This document shows, one piece after another, positions 46,591 through 54,739 of a stretch of DNA of 64,000 bases. A model generated the notes under the pieces. That model did no database searches and had not been told where the DNA came from. It was given only the letters and a program-made list of their open reading frames with translations. The stretch is from contig NZ_JAKQZA010000004.1 in assembly GCF_023008165.1 (NCBI RefSeq), positions 248,001 to 312,000 of the forward strand, written 5' to 3'. Made by a program: the position numbers and the translations under genes. How positions within the stretch are numbered: position 1 is the stretch's first letter; each line of letters opens with the position of its first letter. This DNA comes from Kordiimonas laminariae (GTDB taxonomy: Bacteria > Pseudomonadota > Alphaproteobacteria > Sphingomonadales > Kordiimonadaceae).

Positions 46591-46591
46591 T

Positions 46592-47464
46592 TTATGCAGC
46601 TAAAGTGCGGTCATACACGGGTTTGATAGAATCTAAAATCGTACGTACCGTGCCTTTAAACTGTTCTACATGGAACATATGATCAGCATTTGGCAGCGAA
46701 ATAAAACGCCCATTTGCAAAATTATCGGCAATCTTCATATTTGCTTCGACAGGTAGAAAATGATCATGCTCGCCTGTGAAGACAGTGACATCCATATCAT
46801 TTGGCATTTTGCTCAAATCAGTATCAGCATGATCCAGAATACGCTTGGTATTATGCTTGAACTGTTCTTTGATGCCGCAATTGGCGTTTAAGAGGGCGTG
46901 ACGTAACTTATCTGCGGTTAAGCGCGCCAATCTATTAGTTTCTCTTAACGCTGGATTGGTCATCAGATCGGTAAAGCTCTCGGCAAACTCTTCTGTTTTG
47001 TCCCACTCCAGTAAGAACAATAGGTGGTTGAATGCATATTCAAGCCTGTCGGGCATTTTATCCATTGCGGAACCAAGAACTAGGTGTTCAATGTTGTTAT
47101 ACATCTGAGCATAGCGCATTGCGATAATGCTACCGTAACTGCAGCCCAGCATGTTGACGCGTTCAGCAACACCTAATTCACAGAGGCCGTGATGAATGGC
47201 TTGGCAGATGAATTCAAAGTCATACTCATGTGGCAATACACCAGTTTCGCCATTGCCTGGCGTATCGACAGTAATTACCCAAGTTTCCTGACTAAACGCA
47301 TTGCTCAATTTTTCAACGGCTGTGATGTTTTGGAAGGCACCGCCAATGAATACAAGCGGTAATGTGGTAGAATTAGGCGCATATTCTTTCATATGTACAG
47401 GGAAACCTTGATAGGAAAACCGGTGGAACGTTCCTTCCGGGGAAATCTTTGTAGCATAAGTCAT
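46592..47464 (-). CDS. Alpha/beta hydrolase (RhlA/HAA-synthase-like outline)
   Basis: 290 aa. Nucleophile in LGCSYGSIIAMRYAQ, an acidic residue in FTGEHDHFLPVE and the histidine in LPNADHMFHVEQF. The N-terminal FIGGAFQNITAVEKL region and overall layout recall RhlA-like hydroxyacyl transferases, but the resemblance is from memory and weak; a plain esterase or thioesterase is equally possible. Well-isolated gene with GAGAG before the ATG. Its 3' end abuts the small RNA terminator. Confidence 0.85.
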   Translation of the reverse strand: MTYATKISPEGTFHRFSYQGFPVHMKEYAPNSTTLPLVFIGGAFQNITAVEKLSNAFSQETWVITVDTPGNGETGVLPHEYDFEFICQAIHHGLCELGVAERVNMLGCSYGSIIAMRYAQMYNNIEHLVLGSAMDKMPDRLEYAFNHLLFLLEWDKTEEFAESFTDLMTNPALRETNRLARLTADKLRHALLNANCGIKEQFKHNTKRILDHADTDLSKMPNDMDVTVFTGEHDHFLPVEANMKIADNFANGRFISLPNADHMFHVEQFKGTVRTILDSIKPVYDRTLAA

Positions 47465-47838
47465 TTGGCACTCTCTTTCTCAGCAGAATGTGCCGTGTCA
47501 TACGCTCACTAAAAAAACCAACATCAACTCAACAAAGCGTAGACAAGGCAATTTTTTCAGTTACACGGGTGATTTTCTCACCACGTATGCCTCTATAAGC
47601 AAAGCATGTGCCAGTCAAGGTGGTTAATTACAGCTATAAAGTTTAATTTTCGTGAAAAAATGGCAATAAAATTCAGATATTCTAAATTTTGTGAATGGTT
47701 GAGAGATTCTTTTTAACTTTAGAGTAGTTATGAGCCACAGGAATTTGAGAAAACTACGCGGTTTTTCATCCAGAAATGCTGAATTTCCGTACCTATTAGT
47801 GAATTTTAGAGGTGTCTATGATTTTCGGTGGGAAAAAT
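47465..47838. other. 374-bp AT-rich divergent gap
   Basis: Between the minus-strand hydrolase and the plus-strand MipA gene. AT-rich and presumably carrying both promoters. I see no convincing -35/-10 pair, no strong hairpin and no credible gene; a short open frame here runs into the MipA gene in another frame. Confidence 0.5.
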
Positions 47839-48600
47839 ATGAAACATTTATTCATAGTAAAATTGTCGCTCGCACTTATTCTTGTAGCTTCCTCAGGAGG
47901 CGTGATGGGGCAGGAAGGCGGTGAGCGTTGGCAAGTGGGGGCAGTAGGGCTTTTGTACGACAGCCCTTTTGAACTTGAGGATACCCAGTTACGCCTGTTT
48001 CCCAGCATCAGTTACCAAAGCAGCAGCCTTTATCTACAAGGGTTGGAAGCTGGGTATCATTTGTTAACTCCCAATTATCGAAATAACCTGCAGTTATCAG
48101 CTGATATATTTGTTGCTGCGCGAGGTGTGGCTGGGCAGTCTCGTAGCGCCTTTGCCCTTGATGCAGGCCTCAGGGCTCGTTTGGGAGGTAGACTGGGGTT
48201 TGTTGAAGCTGAATTCAGGCAGGATATAACAGGCCAGTATAACGGGCAGGAAGTTTCTCTAGGATATGGGTATCGTTTTGTTTTGGGTGAGCTCGCATTT
48301 ATTCCAAGTGTTCGTGCATCATGGAATAGTCAGAAATTAGGCAATTTTTCCTACGGTGTAACAGCCGAGCAAAGGGAGCGTATGCGCGAAAACGGAGAAC
48401 TGCTTCTCCCGCTCTTTCGTGTTGAAGAGAGCTTTATCAATTATTCGGTGAACATATTCACGACGTATCAGATAACAGATCGTATCAGATTTATTGGTTT
48501 TGGAAGTGCTGTGCTTTTAGCAGATACCGTTACCGATAACCCGGGCATTACGGATGATTATGAGATAAGCGCAGGTTTTGGGGTTTCCTACAGTTTTTAA
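47839..48600 (+). CDS. MipA/OmpV family outer-membrane protein
   Basis: 253 aa. Signal peptide (KHLFIVKLSLALILVASSGGVMGQ), then the OmpV-like N-terminus RWQVGAVGLLYDSPFE and a beta-barrel of alternating aromatic/polar strands ending in SAGFGVSYSF with a terminal Phe. The family acts as outer-membrane barrel proteins or MltA-interacting scaffolds. The ATG at 47839 is used since GGTGGG lies upstream and it begins the signal peptide. No lytic transglycosylase is adjacent. Confidence 0.88.
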   Translation: MKHLFIVKLSLALILVASSGGVMGQEGGERWQVGAVGLLYDSPFELEDTQLRLFPSISYQSSSLYLQGLEAGYHLLTPNYRNNLQLSADIFVAARGVAGQSRSAFALDAGLRARLGGRLGFVEAEFRQDITGQYNGQEVSLGYGYRFVLGELAFIPSVRASWNSQKLGNFSYGVTAEQRERMRENGELLLPLFRVEESFINYSVNIFTTYQITDRIRFIGFGSAVLLADTVTDNPGITDDYEISAGFGVSYSF

Positions 48601-48814
48601 ATACGATGTGATCTAGTTGTATCCTGTCGCCGTATTCTAAATATCACTGATGAAAATCACAGAAAGTGGGCCCATTAGTGAAGATGTCAGACATTCTAAA
48701 ATAGATTTGCCGCTCTCTTATGGTGCGGCGGACAACGCTTAATCTGCGGTCGATATGTTTGGCATCTTTTCGCACATACCTGATCCGCAGCCAATTAATC
48801 AGAGGATAGGTATA

Positions 48815-49309
48815 ATGATTAAATCTTTTGGAACTATGATAATAGCAGCTTCGCTTGTTATGGCAGGCAGTACGGTAACGCTTGCTGGCGAGCATAAGCC
48901 TAACAAAGATATTGTTGAAATTGCTGCAAGTAATAACTCGTTTACGACGCTGGTTGCTGCAGTTAAGGCTGCAGGCTTAGTAGAAATCCTGCAAAGCAGT
49001 GGCCCCTTTACGGTTTTTGCCCCAACAGACGAAGCTTTTGCCAAGTTACCAGCGGGTACAGTAGAAAATCTCTTAAAGCCTGAAAACCGCGAGCAACTAG
49101 TTGCAGTACTTACATATCATGTGGTGCCGGGTAAGGTGCTTGCGAAAGATGTTGTTGGTTTGAAAGCCGCGAAAACAGTGCAGGGACAGGATTTGAAAGT
49201 TACGGTTTCAGATATGGGTGTGATGATCGATAATGCCCGGGTAGTCGCGACAGATATAAAAGCGGAAAATGGCGTAATTCATGTAATCGATAGTGTGATT
49301 TTGCCGTAA
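48815..49309 (+). CDS. Fasciclin (FAS1) domain secreted protein
   Basis: 164 aa. Signal peptide ([23 protein letters not shown]) then one FAS1 domain with the H1 motif [40 protein letters not shown] and the H2 motif [12 protein letters not shown]. Such proteins are periplasmic or surface adhesion-like. Start chosen at ATG 48815 with AGAGGATAGG upstream. Isolated gene with a weak terminator. Confidence 0.95.
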   Translation: MIKSFGTMIIAASLVMAGSTVTLAGEHKPNKDIVEIAASNNSFTTLVAAVKAAGLVEILQSSGPFTVFAPTDEAFAKLPAGTVENLLKPENREQLVAVLTYHVVPGKVLAKDVVGLKAAKTVQGQDLKVTVSDMGVMIDNARVVATDIKAENGVIHVIDSVILP

Positions 49310-49319
49310 ATTAAGTGCT

Positions 49320-49348
49320 GGTGGTGGTCTTGTGGCCGCCATCATTTT
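49320..49348 (+). terminator. Probable terminator of the fasciclin gene
   Basis: 10-bp stem GGTGGTGGTC/GGCCGCCATC with three G-U pairs, TTGT loop, then ATTTTC. Works on + only. Confidence 0.55.
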
Positions 49349-49352
49349 CGAA

Positions 49353-49946
49353 TTATTCCACCATAAACAGTAGATCATGCTTTCTAAGCAGTTTCGCGAG
49401 TTCTTCCTCGTTTTCTACAACCTCTCTATAAATCCATGTGTACCAAGTTTTGCCAAGGAGAACTCTTCTGGCTTCATCTATTCCGAACAGAGAAGCGGAT
49501 GCATAGTATTCTTGCAGGCCTACAATAAGATGTACATAGGTGCTGTAATCGTCACGTGCACCGCCACGCCTGCCACTTGGTACTTTCGGATATAAAGTCT
49601 TCAAATCTTTAATAGCCGCATTCACTTGTGGTTCAAAAGCGATACCGAACCAGTGTAACTGCTCGTGAATGAAGGTTGAGAGCGCTGAAGCATCGTCTTC
49701 AATAAAATAATCATTCAGTGTCAGTATTGGATGACTGTGCGGAGCGTCATCTTGGTCTATCTTAATTGAGTAGGTGAAAACGAAAGGACTTACATCATAG
49801 GTATCAAGGAGCCGTTTCAATTGTTTTTCAGCTGCCTTTTCCCGGGGAGAGTTATTAGCAAGCCGGATATCAAAGTCAGATGAAGAGGCGAAGGCGGAAA
49901 GGCTCAACACAAAAATGAGAGAAATTGTAAGAAGAATTCGAGACAC
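49353..49946 (-). CDS. Exported protein with an HExxH motif, uncharacterised
   Basis: 197 aa. Signal peptide (SRILLTISLIFVLSLSAFAS) and a zinc-peptidase-like His94-Glu-Gln-Leu-His98 (STFIHEQLHWF). A glutamate or histidine further on (LQEYYAS, Glu146; THVHLIV region, His139) could complete the metal site. I do not recognise the family. Metallopeptidase activity is inference from the motif. Isolated minus-strand gene with a long structured leader region upstream. Confidence 0.75.
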   Translation of the reverse strand: MSRILLTISLIFVLSLSAFASSSDFDIRLANNSPREKAAEKQLKRLLDTYDVSPFVFTYSIKIDQDDAPHSHPILTLNDYFIEDDASALSTFIHEQLHWFGIAFEPQVNAAIKDLKTLYPKVPSGRRGGARDDYSTYVHLIVGLQEYYASASLFGIDEARRVLLGKTWYTWIYREVVENEEELAKLLRKHDLLFMVE

Positions 49947-50041
49947 AGCATAACCTGATTAAAAAGGTAACGATTTAGCAACCAGAGAAGCCTATACTGG
50001 TGATACAGGGCACGCTAATAAAGATATCGTGTTAAAGGGGT

Positions 50042-50120
50042 GAATGGCCCCCAGGCTGTTGATGAAAAGGGGGCCATTCGTTCCGCACTTAAGGCTGTTG
50101 ATACCATCGGGTTAAGTGCG
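50042..50120. repeat. Two adjacent hairpins sharing an AGGCTGTTGAT loop element
   Basis: Hairpin 1 is a perfect 11-bp stem GAATGGCCCCC/GGGGGCCATTC (50042-50052, 50069-50079). Hairpin 2 is a perfect 9-bp stem CGCACTTAA/TTAAGTGCG (50084-50092, 50112-50120). AGGCTGTTGAT occurs at 50053 at the start of the first loop and again at 50092 across the stem-loop edge of the second. The element lies in the 382-bp gap between the HExxH gene (minus) and a lipocalin-like gene (plus). No T-run follows. The rest of the gap has a TTTAAAT direct repeat near 50176 and nothing else I can assign. Confidence 0.6.
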
Positions 50121-50328
50121 AAATTCTATGTTCGAAACAAATATACTTACTTCATGGCATAGAAAATATATCCTTTAAATCAATTTAAATAGATTTCAGT
50201 AATCGCCTTACTCGATAAGTATTGCTCTGCTCCATCACGTTCGAGAGAGCGGATAAGCTCGCTGTTGTAGCCTTTTCAAGAAGGTTTATGTTGGCGAAGA
50301 TCTAATATTCGCTTGAGGTATGTATCCC

Positions 50329-50853
50329 ATGTTTCCCAATGCTGTAAAATCTGCTTGTCTTACTGCCACCTTTTTATTCACCGCTGCCATTGAAGCGCAG
50401 GATACAAAAACACCTGAGCAAACCGCGATTGAGAAACTTGAGTTCCTTGTGGGCGAGTGGGAGGGGCCAGGTATTTCTTACCGGCAAGACGGTACAGAAA
50501 GCCAGTACCACGATAAAGAAAGCGTGTGGTTTGATGTGCAGAAGAGCCTGCTTATCATTCAGGCACGGGGATTTCGGGGGGGCAGACAAACATACGGTCT
50601 TCATACCGTTATCAACTACGATGTTGAAACAGGGCACTATTGGTATAATCCATACACCGCAAAGGGCGTAAGCAGGCCGTTTAAATGCGTGCTGGAGGCG
50701 CAAGAATTCAAATGCAATGTGGAAGATGGTTCATACCGCCTCACATTCCGCCGCACTGCAGATGGATCATGGAACGAGTTCGGTGAACGCAAAACAGAGG
50801 CTGGCTGGCAAAAGAACTTCGAGACTATCCTGAAAGCGGTACCTTCAAAATAG
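50329..50853 (+). CDS. Exported lipocalin-like/DUF1579-type protein
   Basis: 174 aa. Signal peptide (FPNAVKSACLTATFLFTAAIEAQ), then IEKLEFLVGEWEGPG, the FLVGxWxGxG opening seen in small beta-barrel proteins of the DUF1579/lipocalin-like groups, and an antiparallel barrel through VINYDVETGHYWYNPYT and WQKNFETILKAV. Function unknown. The ATG at 50329 is preferred, with GAGG 10 nt upstream; one at 50320 would be too close. Confidence 0.78.
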   Translation: MFPNAVKSACLTATFLFTAAIEAQDTKTPEQTAIEKLEFLVGEWEGPGISYRQDGTESQYHDKESVWFDVQKSLLIIQARGFRGGRQTYGLHTVINYDVETGHYWYNPYTAKGVSRPFKCVLEAQEFKCNVEDGSYRLTFRRTADGSWNEFGERKTEAGWQKNFETILKAVPSK

Positions 50854-50923
50854 AATAAATCCCTTCCATCTTTCTCAAAAGTCGCTATTTTGCGCGGGAA
50901 TTTGATTTGGTTGGAAGAGTTTC

Positions 50924-52507
50924 ATGGCTTTAGAGCAGGAAATTGATAAACGTCGCACCTTTGCGATTATCTCGCACCCGGATGCGGGTAAAACCACACT
51001 GACAGAGAAACTACTTCTCTTTGGTGGTGCTATTCAGATGGCAGGTGAGGTAAAAGCTAAGGGTGAGCGCCGTCGTGCCCGCTCTGACTGGATGAAGGTG
51101 GAGCAGGAACGTGGTATCTCGGTTGCGTCCTCTGTGATGACCTTTGATTTTGAAGGCAATACCTTCAATCTGCTCGATACGCCAGGTCACGAAGATTTCT
51201 CTGAAGATACATACCGTACGCTTTCTGCTGTTGATAGTGCTGTGATGGTACTTGATGCCGCAAAAGGTATTGAGCGGCAGACCCGCAAACTCTTTGAGGT
51301 ATGTCGTCTGCGTGATATGCCTATCACAACCTTTATCAACAAGCTTGACCGTGAAGCCAAAGACCCGTTTGAGCTACTTGATGAAGTGGAACAGACACTT
51401 GCGCTTGATGTAACACCAGCGAGTTGGCCAATTGGTATGGGCCGCGATTTCAAAGGCTGTTATGACTTGATCCATGATCAGCTTATTCTGTTTGATCGTG
51501 GTAAGGGAGATAGTCTTTCAGAAGGCATTAAATGCGAAGGCCTTGATGACCCGAAGCTTGATGAACTATTGCCGGATTATGCTGTTGAGAAGCTCCGTGA
51601 AGATGTTGAAATGGTCCGGGAACTTTGCCCAGCATTCGATCTCGAACAATATCTGGACGGCACACTAACACCTGTTTTCTTTGGTTCTGCCATCAATAAT
51701 TTTGGTGTGCAGGAACTGCTGCAAGGTGTTGGTAGCTTTGCGCCTAAACCACGCCTTGGTAAGGCCATGGAACGGGAAGTAGAGCCACTTGAAAACAAGG
51801 TTTCAGCTTTCGTTTTCAAAATTCAGGCGAACATGGACCCGAAACACCGTGACCGTATCGCGTTTGTGCGTATTGTATCGGGCCGGTTCAAAAAAGGCAT
51901 CAAGCTGAAGCATATCCGCAGCGGTAAAACTATGGCTGTGCATAATGCGCAGCTGTTCCTTGCTCAGGACCGCGAGATTGCGGAAGAAGCGTTCGCTGGA
52001 GATATTATAGGTATCCCAAACCACGGTAACCTCCGCATTGGTGATACGCTCACTGAAGGTGAAACACTTCGCTTTACTGGCGTACCATCCTTCGCACCGG
52101 AAATTCTCCAGAAGGTACGCTCCGAAGATCCAATGAAAGCAAAACACCTTGGCCGCGCGCTTGAACAGCTTGCGGAAGAGGGCGCTGCTCGGGTGTTTAA
52201 GCCGTATCTTGGTAGTGACTGGGTAGTTGGTGTTGTTGGAGCGCTGCAGTTTGACGTTCTAGCTGACCGCATCCGTACGGAATACCAGGTTCCTGTGATT
52301 TTTGAGCCGACAACGCTTCTCACTGCGGAGTGGGTTGAAGGGGATCACCGTGAGGTGAAACAGTTCTCGGACGGGAACCGTGCTTCCATGGCGGAAGATC
52401 ATACTGGCTCACCAGTTTATCTGGCGCGGAACAACTGGCACCTTGATAAAGCGAAGGAAGACTTCCCAAGTCTTAAGTTCCTCCGCACCAAGGAAGAAGT
52501 CGCATAG
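50924..52507 (+). CDS. prfC: Peptide chain release factor 3
   Basis: 527 aa, standard length. GTPase that recycles RF1/RF2 from the ribosome. P-loop SHPDAGKTTLTEKLL, switch segment RGISVASSVM, DTPGHEDFSEDTY, and NKLDREAKD are all present, with the RF3-specific MGRDFKGCYDL and RHIRSGKTMAV-like segments in the C-terminal domains. Housekeeping gene, monocistronic with its own terminator. Confidence 0.98.
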   Translation: MALEQEIDKRRTFAIISHPDAGKTTLTEKLLLFGGAIQMAGEVKAKGERRRARSDWMKVEQERGISVASSVMTFDFEGNTFNLLDTPGHEDFSEDTYRTLSAVDSAVMVLDAAKGIERQTRKLFEVCRLRDMPITTFINKLDREAKDPFELLDEVEQTLALDVTPASWPIGMGRDFKGCYDLIHDQLILFDRGKGDSLSEGIKCEGLDDPKLDELLPDYAVEKLREDVEMVRELCPAFDLEQYLDGTLTPVFFGSAINNFGVQELLQGVGSFAPKPRLGKAMEREVEPLENKVSAFVFKIQANMDPKHRDRIAFVRIVSGRFKKGIKLKHIRSGKTMAVHNAQLFLAQDREIAEEAFAGDIIGIPNHGNLRIGDTLTEGETLRFTGVPSFAPEILQKVRSEDPMKAKHLGRALEQLAEEGAARVFKPYLGSDWVVGVVGALQFDVLADRIRTEYQVPVIFEPTTLLTAEWVEGDHREVKQFSDGNRASMAEDHTGSPVYLARNNWHLDKAKEDFPSLKFLRTKEEVA

Positions 52508-52536
52508 AAATTTTCATTAGTTGTTTTATGAATTCA

Positions 52537-52570
52537 AGCCAGCATCTGCATCGAGATGCTGGCTTTTTAT
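52537..52570 (+). terminator. Terminator of prfC
   Basis: Perfect 11-bp stem AGCCAGCATCT/AGATGCTGGCT, 6-nt loop, TTTTTATTT tail. Confidence 0.92.
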
Positions 52571-52799
52571 TTGTGCTTGCACAGTACGAGACGCAGGATC
52601 GCATATTTTATTTGCTGAAGACGATCAAATGTAGAAGGGGAGCATTATCGGTGTCGTTCAAGGGAGCAAAGATGTGAAGGTCACGTTCCTGTGATGCTTG
52701 TATAGCCTTTTATCATTGCCGATAAAATGCCGCATTTTCTATTCAGTGTTGGTTTCGTTGAGTGTATTTTGATTTCTAAAAGTTGCGATGGTGGGGCGT

Positions 52800-54485
52800 A
52801 TGACTGATATTTTAGGTACTGAGAACGACGATACTATAATTGGTACTGGCGGCAATGATGTTATTCGGGGCTTGGGCGGGAACGATTCTATCCTTGGCGG
52901 AGCAGGTAATGACACTTTGATTGGCGGCCTTGGAGCAGATGTGCTCGATGGTGGCGAGGGCATTGATACGATTGATTATAGTGCTTCATCTGCCGGGTTT
53001 CTCATGACCTCTTTGGGGGTCGTTGTGGGATTCCCAAATCCTCTTGCAGGTTCTGGAGCTTTTGATGTCCTCAGCAATTTTGAAAATGTAATAGGTTCCG
53101 TTTTTGCCGATGAGATATTTGGCAATGAAGCTGACAATATTCTGGACGGAAATGGTGGTAACGATTTTCTGCAAGGGTTTGAAGGGGATGATACTCTAAT
53201 CGGTGCAGAAGGTACCAGTTCTGCCGCTCTGTATTTCTCGTCTGACGAAGCTGTTTCAATCAACCTTGCTACAGGCGAAAACCCATCGGGTGGGCATGCT
53301 GAAGGAGATGTGTTGATTAACATAAGGCAACTGTTTGGCTCGCAGTTTAATGACCAATTAGTAGGCCTTGCAAATCAATCTACCACACTTGATGGCTTTA
53401 CTGGCAACGACTCTCTTATAGGCGGAACAGCTGGAGATAGGATTTCTGGCGGTAGTGGGAATGATACAATTGATGGTGACGGTGGCGCTGACAATATCAG
53501 GGGCGAAAATGGTAATGATTTTATCGAAGCGGGAGGGGGTAATGATTTTATCTCGGGTGGCAACGGGGATGATATAGCTTTCGGCGGCGCAGGCGATGAT
53601 GAAATCTTCGCGGGTTCAGGCGACGAAGGAAATGATTTGTTTGTTGGCGGCCTTGGAGATGATGTCCTTGGCGGCGGTGCAGGCAATGACACAATTGTTG
53701 GTGGTGTTAGCAACGTATCGGGTGTGAACAGCATTAATGCCAACGCGGGCAGTAACACCTTGTTTGGTGGCGCTGGTACAGATGTATTAATCGTCGGCGG
53801 GTTTGATGATCAGAACCTGGACGGTCGCTTCCAAAGCGGGGAGCAGATAACCTCTAGTACGACTGGTAACATTGCTTATGCAGGAGCTGATAATGATACG
53901 ATATACGGTGCTGCGGGCTCAGATGTTTTAGGTGGTGGTGACGGTGCTGATTATATTGAAGCAGGCGATGGTAATGATACGCTCTTTGGTGGACGTGAGA
54001 GCAACGGCGAAGCTTTGATACTAAATGATCAGCTAAACGGAGGCGCTGGCAACGATGTTATTTTTGCTGGCGCTGGTATAGACTCCCTGATGGGGGGAGA
54101 TGGCGCTGATAGTTTATTTGGCGGGGCCGGTAACGATACCATTAAAGGCGGCACTGGCGATGACAGTATTTTTGGAGGGGCTAGTCAGGATCGTCTGACT
54201 GGCGATGAGGGAGCGGATACTTTCTTCTTTGCTGGCCAACACGGAAGTGATCAGATTGAAGATTTCGATGTGGATGAAGATATCCTGTTCCTTGCTAATA
54301 CAGTGAATGATTTAAGCCAAATTGATAATGTACGTACTTTTGTCTTCGATGCTGTTTTAATGCCTAATGATGGTAGTGAAGACATATCTGGGGTGAGCAT
54401 TGATACCGGGGGTGGAGATATTTTTATTGTTGGTCTTACGCTTCAGGATTTTCTGGATGGTAATGTAAATTGGGTGCTTAGTTAA
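52800..54485 (+). CDS. RTX calcium-binding repeat protein, probably type I secreted
   Basis: 561 aa. Nonapeptide repeats of the GGxGxDxUx type cover residues about 15-60, 110-130, 195-305 and 360-470, forming calcium-bound parallel beta-rolls. A non-repeat insert with a FDVLSNFENVIGS segment follows the first block. The C-terminus (DTFFFAGQHGSDQIEDFDVDEDILFLANTV and terminal NWVLS) is the usual type I secretion signal region. No secretion ATPase or adaptor is near. ATG 52800 is used, with GGTGGGG upstream. It shares its C-terminal half with the next gene. Confidence 0.9.
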   Translation: MTDILGTENDDTIIGTGGNDVIRGLGGNDSILGGAGNDTLIGGLGADVLDGGEGIDTIDYSASSAGFLMTSLGVVVGFPNPLAGSGAFDVLSNFENVIGSVFADEIFGNEADNILDGNGGNDFLQGFEGDDTLIGAEGTSSAALYFSSDEAVSINLATGENPSGGHAEGDVLINIRQLFGSQFNDQLVGLANQSTTLDGFTGNDSLIGGTAGDRISGGSGNDTIDGDGGADNIRGENGNDFIEAGGGNDFISGGNGDDIAFGGAGDDEIFAGSGDEGNDLFVGGLGDDVLGGGAGNDTIVGGVSNVSGVNSINANAGSNTLFGGAGTDVLIVGGFDDQNLDGRFQSGEQITSSTTGNIAYAGADNDTIYGAAGSDVLGGGDGADYIEAGDGNDTLFGGRESNGEALILNDQLNGGAGNDVIFAGAGIDSLMGGDGADSLFGGAGNDTIKGGTGDDSIFGGASQDRLTGDEGADTFFFAGQHGSDQIEDFDVDEDILFLANTVNDLSQIDNVRTFVFDAVLMPNDGSEDISGVSIDTGGGDIFIVGLTLQDFLDGNVNWVLS

Positions 54486-54739
54486 ACCGCAGTGTGTCAG
54501 AGAATTAGACGTCATCCCTATATCCATATAAAACACTTATCAGACTGGTAGCCTATTGTTCCTGGTTGCTGGTTTTGATGCGCTCAGAGCTTAAAAAACT
54601 GGATATGTTTCATATGGTTGCCGTTATTGGGTTCAAAGTTTTTTAGACCTTTAGGTTTCATTTTTCTATTGAAGGGGACGTTCTAATTTATTACTCGTTG
54701 GAGGATATTGTTTAAGGCTTAACATGATTGGGGGACGCC

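Noticed and set aside
47730-47924. 64-aa open frame before MipA
   Set aside because: Overlaps the MipA signal-peptide region in another frame and has arginine-rich, low-sense composition.
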